This document shows positions 17,801 to 25,588 of a DNA stretch of 64,000 nt, piece by piece; within the stretch, counting starts at the first letter, position 1, and each line of letters begins with the position of its first letter. The DNA comes from Paraburkholderia caribensis (lineage in GTDB: Bacteria > Pseudomonadota > Gammaproteobacteria > Burkholderiales > Burkholderiaceae). Position numbers and translations under genes: made by a program. The notes beneath the pieces were generated by a model. That model did no database searches. It was not told where the DNA came from and saw only the letters and a list, made by a program, of their open reading frames with translations. The stretch lies in the NCBI RefSeq assembly GCF_002902945.1, contig NZ_CP026101.1, positions 1,798,001 through 1,862,000 of the forward strand. The letters are read 5' to 3'.

Positions 17801-18365
17801 CGAGATCGGCTTCCAGCTCTATACGGACATGCTCAACGACGCCGTCAAGGCGCTGAAGAACGGCAAGGAGCCGGACCTCACGGCACCGCTGGCGGCCACG
17901 ACGGAGATCAATCTGCACACGCCCGCCATCCTGCCCGCCGACTATTGCGGCGACGTGCAGGAGCGTTTGTCGCTGTACAAGCGGCTGGCGAACTGCGAGC
18001 ACAACGATTCCATCGACGGCATTCAGGAAGAGCTGATCGACCGCTTTGGCAAGATGCCGCCGCAGGCGCATGCGCTGGTCGAAACGCACCGCTTGCGCCT
18101 CGCCGCGAAGCCGCTCGGCATCTCGAAGATCGACGCGGGCGAAGCAGTGATCGGCCTGCAGTTCATTCCGAATCCGCCCATCGACGCGATGCGGATCATC
18201 GAGATGGTGCAGAAGCACAAGCACATCAAGCTCGCGGGTCAGGACAAGCTGCGCATCGAGAGCCGTAGTCCCGATTTCACCGTGCGCGTCGCGACCGTCA
18301 AGGAAACGCTGCGTGCGCTCGGCGCACCGACCAAAGGCGCGGCGGACCGGCGCGTCGCTTCATAA
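14877..18365 (+). CDS. mfd: transcription-repair coupling factor Mfd
   Basis: 1162-residue DNA translocase that removes RNA polymerase stalled at lesions and recruits UvrA. The N-terminal UvrB-like region is at ~1-350. The RNA-polymerase-interaction (CarD-like) domain follows near residues 480-560 (LKVGDPVVHSQHGIGRYMG). Helicase motifs are GDVGFGKTEVALRAAF (Walker A), IIDEEHRFGV, TATPIPRTLGMA and QLRGRVGRS. The C-terminal TRCF domain is present (DLEIRGTGEVLGDKQSGEI). The ATG at 14877 gives MPDIAAS; the open frame continues upstream but looks non-coding. Divergent from ispD; the next gene starts 9 bp after its stop. Confidence 0.96.
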   Translation: MPDIAASTQSSSSTPVALVKAGQRFVFDGTNGSSDALLIARYHLAYKAQVPLLAVVCASAVDAQRLSQELAFFAPEARVRLLPDWETLPYDSFSPHQDLVSERLATLHDLGEARCDILLVPATTALYRMPPASFMAAYTFSFSQGERLDEAKLKAQLTLAGYEHVSQVVRPGEYCVRGSLIDLFPMGSPLPYRIDLFDDQVDSIRAFDPDSQRSLYPVKDVRLLPGREFPFDEAARTAFRSRWREVFEGDPSRASIYKDIGNGVPSAGIEYYLPLFFEETATLFHYLPDGAQLAFVGDLDAAIRRFTADTRQRYNFLSHDRDRPILEPQRLFLSDEDFFTFAKPFARLSLPGNAGGGWAVPLPNLAIDRHADDPVAALRAWLATTPNRVLFAAESAGRRETIAQLLADNALRPASVDSYGDWLTSDARFALGVAPLANGFAIPGEGVAILTETELYGPLARRTGRRRQEQASNVDSMVRDLSELKVGDPVVHSQHGIGRYMGLVTMDLGEGETEFLHLEYQGDSKLYVPVAQLHVISRYSGADPESAPLHALGSGQWEKAKRKAAQQIRDTAAELLNLYARRAAREGHAFALEPRDYVKFAESFGFEETPDQAAAIAAVIGDMTSGKPMDRLVCGDVGFGKTEVALRAAFIAVMGGKQVALLSPTTLLAEQHTQTFTDRFSDWPVRIAELSRFKSTKEVSASIQQINEGSVDIVIGTHKLLSSDVQFKRLGLVIIDEEHRFGVRQKEALKALRAEVDVLTLTATPIPRTLGMALEGLRDFSVIATAPQKRLAIKTFVRREEDGVIREAMLRELKRGGQVYFLHNEVETIENRRQMLEALVPEARIAVAHGQMHERELERVMRDFVAQRANVLLCTTIIETGIDVPSANTILIHRADKFGLAQLHQLRGRVGRSHHQAYSYLLVHDPQGLTKQAQRRLEAIQQMEELGAGFYLAMHDLEIRGTGEVLGDKQSGEIHEIGFQLYTDMLNDAVKALKNGKEPDLTAPLAATTEINLHTPAILPADYCGDVQERLSLYKRLANCEHNDSIDGIQEELIDRFGKMPPQAHALVETHRLRLAAKPLGISKIDAGEAVIGLQFIPNPPIDAMRIIEMVQKHKHIKLAGQDKLRIESRSPDFTVRVATVKETLRALGAPTKGAADRRVAS

Positions 18366-18374
18366 GCCCGCCAG

Positions 18375-19562
18375 ATGACGGGCGCTGTCGACACGGCATC
18401 GATCGTCGAACTGCTGACGGCGCTCGTGCGCGTGCCGAGCCGCGGCGGCATCGATGCGCGCGCACCCGTGCTCGAATGTATCGAAGCGTGGCTCGGCGCG
18501 CATGACATAGACACGCGCCGGCTCGCTTCCGCCGACGGACAACCGCTCGCGCTTCATGCGGCAATACGCGGCGCGGCCCCAGGCCCGCATTACCTGCTGA
18601 ACGCGACGCTGGACACCGCGAGCTTCGGCGACGAATCGACGTGGACCTGTCCGCCGCTCGCCGCACGGGTCGAAAACGGCTGGCTCCACGGACGCGGCAG
18701 CGCGGACAGCAAGGCGGCCGTCGCGATCTTCGCGCATCTCGCCGCCGCGTTCGCGAAGCGCATTAATACGCTCGCGGGCACGCTCGGCGTGCTGTTCGAT
18801 CTCGACGAGCATACGGGCCGTTTCGGCGGCGCCCGCGCGTTCTTCGACGTGCCGGATGCGGTGAAGCCCGATGGTGTGTTCATCGGCTATCCGGGCATCG
18901 ACCGTATCGTCGTCGGCGCGCGCGGGTTCGTTCGCGCGAAGCTCGTCGTGCACGGCGTCGCCGCGCATTCCGGCGCGAGCCACACGCGCGGACTCAATGC
19001 GGCGATACGCGGCGCCCACCTGGCCGCTGCCTTGAACGAGGCCACGCTGCCCGTGGACCGAGCGTTCGATCGCCCCGCGCAATTGACCGTCACCGGTATC
19101 CGCGCAGGCGACGGCACATTCACCAGCGTGCCGGATCGTTGCGAACTCACCGTCGATTGCCGCCTCACGCCGGGTTTCGATGCTTCTGAAGCGCGACGTG
19201 CGATCGAAGACATCGTTCGGGATCGGGACGCGCAACACGATCCATCGCTTGCGACGTCGATCGAATGGATCGCGGGCTGGCCCGCCTACCGCGTGCCCGA
19301 TTCGCATCCCATGACGCGCGCGCTGCATCGCGCAGCACGCCGCGAACTTGGCGCCGACCTGCCGCTGGCCGTCGCGGGACCGTCGAACATCGGCAACTAC
19401 CTCGCGTCGCTCGGCGTGCCTGCATTGTGCGGCTTTGGCGTGCAATGCGAAGGCATCCACGCGGCGAACGAGCGCATCGAACTCGCCAGCATCGCGCCCG
19501 TCTATCGCGTGTACGAAAGCGCGTTGCTCAGCCTGCTCGCGCCCGACGAGCAACGCGCCTGA
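18375..19562 (+). CDS. M20-family peptidase-like protein with degenerate metal site
   Basis: 395 residues with the M20 fold, including the inserted dimerisation domain. Intact members use H-x-D, D, E-E, D/E and H to hold two zincs. Here the first motif is NATLDT, with Thr78 where His is expected and Asp80 kept. Asp111 is present (GRGSADSKAA). The E-E pair is Glu145-His146 (FDLDEHTG). The usual GEP is GYP (Tyr172). The last His362 is kept (EGIHAANE). The catalytic base Glu145 thus remains but up to three ligands differ. It starts 9 bp after mfd, so it is probably co-transcribed. It may bind one metal, have changed substrate, or be inactive. Confidence 0.8.
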   Translation: MTGAVDTASIVELLTALVRVPSRGGIDARAPVLECIEAWLGAHDIDTRRLASADGQPLALHAAIRGAAPGPHYLLNATLDTASFGDESTWTCPPLAARVENGWLHGRGSADSKAAVAIFAHLAAAFAKRINTLAGTLGVLFDLDEHTGRFGGARAFFDVPDAVKPDGVFIGYPGIDRIVVGARGFVRAKLVVHGVAAHSGASHTRGLNAAIRGAHLAAALNEATLPVDRAFDRPAQLTVTGIRAGDGTFTSVPDRCELTVDCRLTPGFDASEARRAIEDIVRDRDAQHDPSLATSIEWIAGWPAYRVPDSHPMTRALHRAARRELGADLPLAVAGPSNIGNYLASLGVPALCGFGVQCEGIHAANERIELASIAPVYRVYESALLSLLAPDEQRA

Positions 19563-19650
19563 CCCATCACCCGGGAACGTTTTCAACGCGCGCCATCAAT
19601 TGCTGCGTCGCGCAAAGCCCCGTCCGGCAAGCGACCGCGCTTTATGAGCT

Positions 19651-19680
19651 TTGGCTAATTAAGCGGTTTTTGGGTATCAT
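19651..19680 (+). promoter_or_regulatory. candidate promoter of argE
   Basis: TTGGCT (19651-19656), an 18-bp spacer, then TATCAT (19675-19680), 29 bp before the argE ATG. Confidence 0.45.
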
Positions 19681-19709
19681 CAAAACACACCCAAGCTGGA
19701 GCTCAAGTC

Positions 19710-20957
19710 ATGTCACAGGTCGCTGACAAAGCGCTGTCCGCCCAAACGTCGTCTTCTTCCGCTGCTTCCGCCGAGTCTTCTTCCCCCGCTTCGCTCCCCT
19801 GGGTCACGCGCCTCGTGTCGATGGACACGGTCAGCCGCAATCCGAACCTCGGCCTGATAGAAACGGTGCGCGACGCGCTGCGCGAACGCGGTGTCGACGC
19901 CACCCTGACGCACGACGAAAGCGGCAAATGGGCCAACCTGTTCGCGACGATTCCGGCGCATGACGGCGAGACCAATGGCGGGATCGTGCTATCGGGGCAC
20001 ACGGACGTGGTGCCTGTCGACGGCCAGAAATGGGACAGCGATCCGTTCAAGCCCGAAGTGCGCGGCGACAAGCTCTACGGCCGCGGCACCTGCGACATGA
20101 AAGGCTTTATCGGCGCGGCGCTCACGCTCGTGCCGCAGATGCAGCAGACGAGGCTCGCCAAGCCGATCCATCTGGCGTTTTCATTCGATGAAGAAGTGGG
20201 ATGCGTCGGCGCGCCGCTGATGATCGCCGACCTGATGAAGCGCGGCGTCAAACCGGACGGCTGCATCGTCGGCGAGCCGACCAGCATGCGCCCCATCATT
20301 GCGCACAAGGGCATCAACGCTTACCAGTGCTGCGTGCGCGGCTTCGCGGCGCATTCGTCGCTCACGCCCAAAGGCCTGAACGCAATCGAATACGCGGCGC
20401 GCCTGATCTGCTACATCCGCGACATGGCCGATCAGTTCCGCGAGCAAGGCCCGTTCGACCAGCTTTACGACGTGCCGTTCACGACGGCGCAGACCAGCAC
20501 GATCAAGGGCGGCAACGCGATCAACACCGTACCCGCCGAGTGCAGCTTCGAGTTCGAGTTCCGCAATCTGCCCACACTCGATCCCGAGCCGATCTTCGCG
20601 CGCATCGACCAGTACGCGCGTGAAACGCTGTTGCCGAAGATGAAGCGCGAGCACGAAGCGGCCGCGATCGAGTTTACGAAAATCGCCGCGGCGCCCGGCC
20701 TCGACTCGACGGAGCAGGCGGCCATCACGCAACTCGTGCGCGCGCTCACCGGCGATCAGGACAAGCGCAAGGTCGCGTACGGCACGGAAGCGGGCCTGTT
20801 CTCGCTGGCGGGCATTCCGAGCATCGTGTGCGGGCCCGGCGACATCGTCCAGGCGCACAAGGCAAACGAATTCGTCACGCTCGATCAACTGGCGCAGTGC
20901 GAACGGTTTCTCGGCAAGTTCATTCACAGCATGTCGGTCGATGCGCACGCGCAATAA
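19710..20957 (+). CDS. argE: acetylornithine deacetylase
   Basis: 415 residues, M20 family. It releases ornithine from N-acetylornithine in arginine synthesis. All zinc ligands are visible in order: LSGHTDVVP, GRGTCDMKGF, FSFDEEVGC, VGEPTSM and QAHKANEF. This contrasts with the M20 relative immediately upstream. A Ser/Ala-rich N-terminal extension (about 20 residues after the ATG at 19710) precedes the conserved LPWVTRLVSMDT. The specific ArgE call rests on overall resemblance; a related N-acyl amino acid deacylase is possible. Confidence 0.88.
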   Translation: MSQVADKALSAQTSSSSAASAESSSPASLPWVTRLVSMDTVSRNPNLGLIETVRDALRERGVDATLTHDESGKWANLFATIPAHDGETNGGIVLSGHTDVVPVDGQKWDSDPFKPEVRGDKLYGRGTCDMKGFIGAALTLVPQMQQTRLAKPIHLAFSFDEEVGCVGAPLMIADLMKRGVKPDGCIVGEPTSMRPIIAHKGINAYQCCVRGFAAHSSLTPKGLNAIEYAARLICYIRDMADQFREQGPFDQLYDVPFTTAQTSTIKGGNAINTVPAECSFEFEFRNLPTLDPEPIFARIDQYARETLLPKMKREHEAAAIEFTKIAAAPGLDSTEQAAITQLVRALTGDQDKRKVAYGTEAGLFSLAGIPSIVCGPGDIVQAHKANEFVTLDQLAQCERFLGKFIHSMSVDAHAQ

Positions 20958-21035
20958 CTCGAGCAGCACATAACAACAAGCACAAACAGGAACAAGGCAT
21001 AAAACGCGGACCTCACCCACAAGACGACGCACGCC

Positions 21036-22058
21036 ATGTCCACCGCCACGCCGCAGCACACTGACCGTACGATCGACGGTGAGCCGATCCCGACGCTCGA
21101 CGACATCGCCTCGCAGCACTTCGCGCTAACGCCGTGGGTCGTGCGAACGCCTGTGTTCGACCGGATGGATTTTCCGACGCTCGAAGGCACGCTCGTCAAC
21201 TTCAAGTTCGAGCTGCTGCAGGCGGGCGGCAGCTTCAAGGCGCGCGGCGCGTTCTCGAACCTGCTCGCACTCGACGAAGCGCAGCGCAGTTCCGGCGTGA
21301 CCTGCGTGTCGGGCGGCAATCATGCCGTGGCCGTCGCCTATGCCGCCATGCGTATGGGCATCAGCGCGAAAGTCGTCGTGATGCACGCGGCGAATCCGGC
21401 ACGCATCGCGCTGTGCCGGCAATATCGCGCGGAAGTCGTGATGGCCGACAACGTGGAAGAAGCGTTCGAGATCGTGCGGCGCATCGAGGCCGAGGAAGGC
21501 CGTTATTTCGTGCATCCGTTCAACGGTTACCGCACGGTGCTCGGCACCGCGACGCTCGGCTACGAATGGGCGACGCAGACACCCGATCTCGATGCCGTGA
21601 TCGTGCCGATCGGCGGCGGCGGGCTTGCGGCGGGCATTTCGACGGCGCTGCGCCTCGCCAATCCGCGTGTGCATGTGTACGGCGTCGAGCCGGAAGGCGC
21701 GGACGTGATGAACCGCAGCTTCGCCGCGAATCACACCGTCAAGATGACCCACATGCATTCGATCGCCGATTCGCTGATGGCGCCGCACACCGAGCAATAC
21801 AGCTACGAGCTGTGCCGCCGGCATGTCGACCGTCTCGTCACCGTCACCGACGACGCCTTGCGCGCCGCCATGCTCACCCTGTTCATGCAACTGAAGCTGG
21901 CCGTCGAACCTGCGTGCGCCGCCGCCACGGCCGCCCTGCTCGGCCCGTTGCGCGAGCAACTGCAAGGCAAGCGCGTCGGCGTGCTGCTATGCGGGACGAA
22001 TACCGATCCTGTCACGTTCGCCGCGCACATCGAACAGGCGCGCGCGGCAGAAGTTTAA
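21036..22058 (+). CDS. threonine/serine dehydratase-like PLP enzyme
   Basis: 340 residues, fold type II PLP enzyme. The Schiff-base Lys68 lies in AGGSFKARGAFSNL. The phosphate-binding glycine loop is VPIGGGGLAAGIS, and SGGNHAVAVAYAA is the Asn-loop seen in threonine dehydratases. No C-terminal ACT regulatory domain is present, as in the catabolic (TdcB-type) or serine-racemase-like members. It probably deaminates threonine or serine to the 2-oxo acid. It follows argE by 78 bp on the same strand. Exact substrate is not determinable from sequence. Confidence 0.85.
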   Translation: MSTATPQHTDRTIDGEPIPTLDDIASQHFALTPWVVRTPVFDRMDFPTLEGTLVNFKFELLQAGGSFKARGAFSNLLALDEAQRSSGVTCVSGGNHAVAVAYAAMRMGISAKVVVMHAANPARIALCRQYRAEVVMADNVEEAFEIVRRIEAEEGRYFVHPFNGYRTVLGTATLGYEWATQTPDLDAVIVPIGGGGLAAGISTALRLANPRVHVYGVEPEGADVMNRSFAANHTVKMTHMHSIADSLMAPHTEQYSYELCRRHVDRLVTVTDDALRAAMLTLFMQLKLAVEPACAAATAALLGPLREQLQGKRVGVLLCGTNTDPVTFAAHIEQARAAEV

Positions 22059-22265
22059 GCGGTTCGCTTCACGTACTTTTCACGCGCCTTGCCGTCGCCC
22101 GATTCGACCCGGGTGATGGCAGGCGCACCGTTTGCAAGCATCGACGGCTCTTCGTCACTTCCGCGACATATCGGCCAGAGCGCAACACGATCAGGCGCCA
22201 AATCATTTCACGCAGTGCCGATCGTTGGCTATCATGTCGCCATCGACTTCAAGGAGAACTGCCCG

Positions 22266-22715
22266 ATGAGCATGATTACTGAATTCAAGGAATTTGCCCT
22301 CAAAGGCAACGTGATGGACCTCGCGGTCGGTGTGATCATCGGCGGAGCGTTTTCGACTATCGTCAACTCCGTCGTGAAGGATCTGATCATGCCTGTCGTC
22401 GGCGTCGCGACGGGCGGCCTCGATTTCTCCAACAAGTTCATCCTGCTCGGACACATCCCCGCGAATTTCAAGGGCAATCCGGAGTCTTACAAGGACTTGC
22501 AGACGGCAGGCGTCGCGGCGTTCGGCTATGGTTCGTTCATCACGGTCGCAATCAACTTCGTGATTCTCGCGTTCATCATTTTCATGATGGTCAAATTCAT
22601 CAACAAGCTGCGCGCGCCCGCCCCGGCCGCGCCTGAAGCGCCGCCGCCCACGCCCGAAGACGTGCTGCTGCTGCGTGAAATCCGCGATTCGTTGAAGCAT
22701 TCGCCGCGTATCTGA
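22266..22715 (+). CDS. mscL: large-conductance mechanosensitive channel
   Basis: 149 residues forming the homopentameric pore that opens on hypo-osmotic shock. The N-terminal amphipathic helix and first membrane helix are typical (FKEFALKGNVMDLAVGVIIG, then AFSTIVNSVVKDLIMP). A periplasmic loop follows, then the second helix (FITVAINFVILAFIIFMMVK) and a C-terminal bundle with a Pro/Ala linker (APAPAAPEAPPPTPEDVLL). The ATG at 22266 is preceded by AAGGAG. A strong terminator follows. Confidence 0.97.
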   Translation: MSMITEFKEFALKGNVMDLAVGVIIGGAFSTIVNSVVKDLIMPVVGVATGGLDFSNKFILLGHIPANFKGNPESYKDLQTAGVAAFGYGSFITVAINFVILAFIIFMMVKFINKLRAPAPAAPEAPPPTPEDVLLLREIRDSLKHSPRI

Positions 22716-22760
22716 CCACGCCTCATCGAAGCGCCACGAAAGCGGCGCTCATATAAATTC

Positions 22761-22802
22761 GAAGGACGTGTTGCGCTTTGCGCGCAACACGTCCTTCTTT
22801 TT
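22761..22802. terminator. strong terminator between mscL and the hybrid kinase
   Basis: A 16-bp perfect stem (22761-22776 with 22782-22797, starting GAAGGACGTG) and a 5-nt loop, followed by a T run on the plus strand. The minus-strand U-tract is weak, so it mainly serves mscL. Confidence 0.88.
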
Positions 22803-22819
22803 TCGCCACACGCGCGGGC

Positions 22820-24811
22820 TTAATCCGCTCTGGCCTCGCCTGCGTTCTTCTGCGTCTTCGCGGCTGCGGCGCTCTCGATCACCTGCTCGAGCTGCGAGAA
22901 ATTGACGGGCTTGGTCAGATGCGACGTGAAGCCCGCTTCGAGGCAGCGCCGGATATCCTCGTCGCTGCCGAAGCCCGTCAATGCAACGGCCGGCGCATCG
23001 TCGCGCTCGCGGAACGCCTTGACGAAATCGAGGCCCGTACCGTCGGGCAAGCCCACGTCGCTGACGATCAGGTCGAACGTGGCGGTTTGCGTGGCGGCGA
23101 GCGCATCGGCCACACGCCCGACCACCGTCACGTCATGGCCGAGCGTGCGCATCAGTTGCGCCATCACTTCGGCTGTGTCCGCGTGGTCCTCGATCAGCAG
23201 AATGCCCAATCCGCCCGCCGGCTGCACGCTCGCCGCCTCCGGCACGACCGGCTCGGCGTGCGGCTCGGCGGCCGTCGGCAGCGTGATCGTGAAGGTCGCG
23301 CCGCAATGCGCGCCCGGACTTTGCGCCGTCACCGTGCCGCCATGCGCGTCCGTCAGCGCCTTGGTGATTGCGAGTCCAAGACCCAGCCCGCCGAACTGCC
23401 GCGACATGTTCTGGCTGCCCTGCTCGAACGCATTGAAGAGCTTGCCGATCTGCTCGGGCTCGATGCCGACGCCCGTATCTTCCACGGATATCTGCACGTG
23501 CATCCGTTCGTCACGTGTGCGCACGTAGATATGGCCGCCATCCGGCGTGAACTTCGCGGCATTGCGGATCAGGTTCCACAGCATCTGCTGCAGACGCGCG
23601 CGGTCGGCGAGCACGAAATGATGGTGCGCTTCGGTGCTGATGTGCACGTCCTGCTGCTTGGTCTGGATCTCGCTGCGGAACAGTTCGAGCACGCTGTCGA
23701 TTACCTCATGCACGTCGACCGTTTCCAGCGACAGCCGCAGCTTGCCGTTCGCAACCCGCGTCAGATCGAGCAGATCGTCGATCAGGCGCGCCTCCAGTTC
23801 GACGTTGCGGCGAATCATCATGACGCCCGCGCGCACGGCGTCGGGCAGGTCCTGCATCATTTCGAGCATGCGCGCGCCCGCCAGCACGGGCGTGAGCGGT
23901 GTGCGCAATTCGTGCGACAGCATCGCCAGAAAGCGGTCCTTCGCGCGGTTCGCCTCTTCCGCCGCCTGGCGCGCGGCCTGCTCGGATGCAAGAAGTCGCT
24001 CGCGCTCCTCGATGGCTTCGCGTTGCGAATGGATGTCAGTGCAACTGCCGAACCATTTGCTGACGACCCCGCCCGCATCGCGCATCGCGGCAATGCGCGC
24101 GTCGAACCAGCGATACGCGCCATCGTGCCGGCGAATGCGGAATTCGCTGCGATAGTCGGCGCCGTCGCCGCGCACCGTTCCAAGCCAGCTGCGGCGCGTC
24201 TCTTCGCGGTCGTCGGGATGCACGGCATCGATCCACGCAAGACCCAGCGCATGCGTGCCGTCGAGACCCGTGTATTCGACCCATTGCTTCGACACGAAAT
24301 CGCAGTCGCCGTGGGCATTGCACGTGAATACCAGGTGCGGCAGCGCCTCCGACAGCATCCGGTAATGCGCCTCGCGCTCGCGCAACAGCAGCGCTTCCGC
24401 CGAGGCGCGCTGCATCCGCATCTGCGATAGCACGCGTTCGACGGCTTCGGGCAGATAGTCGAGATAGTCGCCCGCTTTCGGCACGACGTCGGAGACGCCC
24501 GAGCGCAGCGCTTCGATCACGCGGGATTCATCCGTGAAGCCGGTGACGAGAATGGCGGGGATGCGCACCCCTTCGCTGCGCAGGCGCCGGAAAAAGTCGA
24601 GTCCCGTCTCCGCGCCGTCGAGCTGATAGTCGAGCACGATCAGATCGGGTGAATTCGCGACGATCGCGCGATGCGCAGCCTCGACGCTACTGCTCAGTTC
24701 GACCCGGCAGCCAGCGCGCTCCAGCGACTTGCGCGCAAGGCGCAAGATGCCTTCGTCATCGTCGACGACGAGCACGCGGGCTGTGGGTAACGTGGTTACG
24801 TCTTCTGTCAT
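22820..24811 (-). CDS. hybrid sensor histidine kinase with two receiver domains (REC-PAS-HisKA-HATPase-REC)
   Basis: 663 residues, no membrane segment, so cytoplasmic. The N-terminal receiver (residues ~12-130) has phosphoacceptor Asp61 in LIVLDYQLDG. A PAS domain follows at about 150-270 (MLSEALPHLVFTCNAHGDCD). Next are the kinase core with FLAMLSHELRTPLTPV and ATPase motifs NLIRNAAKF, EDTGVGIE and GGLGLGLAI. A C-terminal receiver (~530-650) contains LIVSDVGLPDGTG. It is the last gene of a three-gene minus-strand cluster with a membrane kinase and a single-domain regulator, suggesting a phosphorelay. Signal and output are unknown. Confidence 0.9.
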   Translation of the reverse strand: MTEDVTTLPTARVLVVDDDEGILRLARKSLERAGCRVELSSSVEAAHRAIVANSPDLIVLDYQLDGAETGLDFFRRLRSEGVRIPAILVTGFTDESRVIEALRSGVSDVVPKAGDYLDYLPEAVERVLSQMRMQRASAEALLLREREAHYRMLSEALPHLVFTCNAHGDCDFVSKQWVEYTGLDGTHALGLAWIDAVHPDDREETRRSWLGTVRGDGADYRSEFRIRRHDGAYRWFDARIAAMRDAGGVVSKWFGSCTDIHSQREAIEERERLLASEQAARQAAEEANRAKDRFLAMLSHELRTPLTPVLAGARMLEMMQDLPDAVRAGVMMIRRNVELEARLIDDLLDLTRVANGKLRLSLETVDVHEVIDSVLELFRSEIQTKQQDVHISTEAHHHFVLADRARLQQMLWNLIRNAAKFTPDGGHIYVRTRDERMHVQISVEDTGVGIEPEQIGKLFNAFEQGSQNMSRQFGGLGLGLAITKALTDAHGGTVTAQSPGAHCGATFTITLPTAAEPHAEPVVPEAASVQPAGGLGILLIEDHADTAEVMAQLMRTLGHDVTVVGRVADALAATQTATFDLIVSDVGLPDGTGLDFVKAFRERDDAPAVALTGFGSDEDIRRCLEAGFTSHLTKPVNFSQLEQVIESAAAAKTQKNAGEARAD

Positions 24812-24905
24812 GCCAGATGATTCAGGTCAATGGGACGGACGAGGCTGCAATGGTGCCGCGTGAATAATTCGTGAACGCTGCGTGAATGCCTCGGCCCACC
24901 GGCAA

Positions 24906-25400
24906 TCATGCTGCGGGCGCGTAGCGCTGTCCCGGCGGCAGCTTCACGACCTGCAGGAAAAAACCCAGCCGCCGCACGGCTTCGATGAACGCATCGTATT
25001 CGACCGGTTTCGTGATGTAGACGTTGCAGCCCAACTCGTAGCAACGTTCGATTTCGCGTGGATCGTCGGTGGTCGTGAGGACGATCACGGGCATCGACGA
25101 CGTCGACGGCGATTCCTTCAGCCGCCGCAACACTTCAAAGCCATCGACGCGCGGCATCTTCAGGTCCAGCAGCACCACGTAATTCGCGAGTTCGTCGCGC
25201 GCCGGCCGGCCGGCGGCGCGCTCGCCCGCGCGCGGTTCGCCGAAGAAATAATCGAGCGCTTCCTGACCGTCGCCGAAGCGGACAAAACCGTTCGAAATCC
25301 CCGCGCGCCGCAGATTGCGCTCGACGAGCGTAGCATGCCCGTCATCGTCCTCGACCAGCACGATGCCGACCGACTTACCATCCGTTTCCCCGTGTGACAT
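24906..25400 (-). CDS. single-domain response regulator (Rcp1/CheY-like)
   Basis: 164 residues from an ATG at 25400, chosen for the GGAGGG ribosome site just upstream. One receiver domain only: acidic pocket VLVEDDDGH, phosphoacceptor in VVLLDLKMPRVDGFEVLRRLK, conserved Thr (VLTTTDDPRE) and Lys (YITKPVEYDAF). The insert between beta-strands (FFGEPRAGERAAGRPARDELANY) is typical of Rcp1-type regulators that accompany phytochrome-like or CHASE3 kinases. With no output domain, it probably relays phosphate between the two neighbouring kinases. Gaps are 175 bp to the upstream kinase and 94 bp to the downstream one. Confidence 0.9.
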   Translation of the reverse strand: MSHGETDGKSVGIVLVEDDDGHATLVERNLRRAGISNGFVRFGDGQEALDYFFGEPRAGERAAGRPARDELANYVVLLDLKMPRVDGFEVLRRLKESPSTSSMPVIVLTTTDDPREIERCYELGCNVYITKPVEYDAFIEAVRRLGFFLQVVKLPPGQRYAPAA

Positions 25401-25559
25401 GTTCCCTCCGAAGCCCTTGCGCCGCATCTGTTCGATGCGTTGTGCGTGAGCTGCGACTGCGTGAATGGTACGACTCGCTGCCCGCTATTATGCGGCCGTT
25501 GGCTGACGGCTTGCTGCCCCTTTGCGCATGAGGGCCGGTGCGTGTCATGCGCATCGACG

Positions 25560-25588
25560 GCGCATCAATAGCGCATCAATAGCGCATC
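25560..25588. repeat. 11-bp tandem repeat at the kinase stop codon
   Basis: GCGCATCAATA twice in tandem (25560-25570, 25571-25581), then a third partial copy GCGCATC. The stop codon of the membrane kinase lies inside the second unit. Confidence 0.7.

Noticed and set aside
22778..24430. 550-codon frame opposite the hybrid kinase
   Set aside because: Antisense shadow; the kinase and receiver motifs are on the minus strand.
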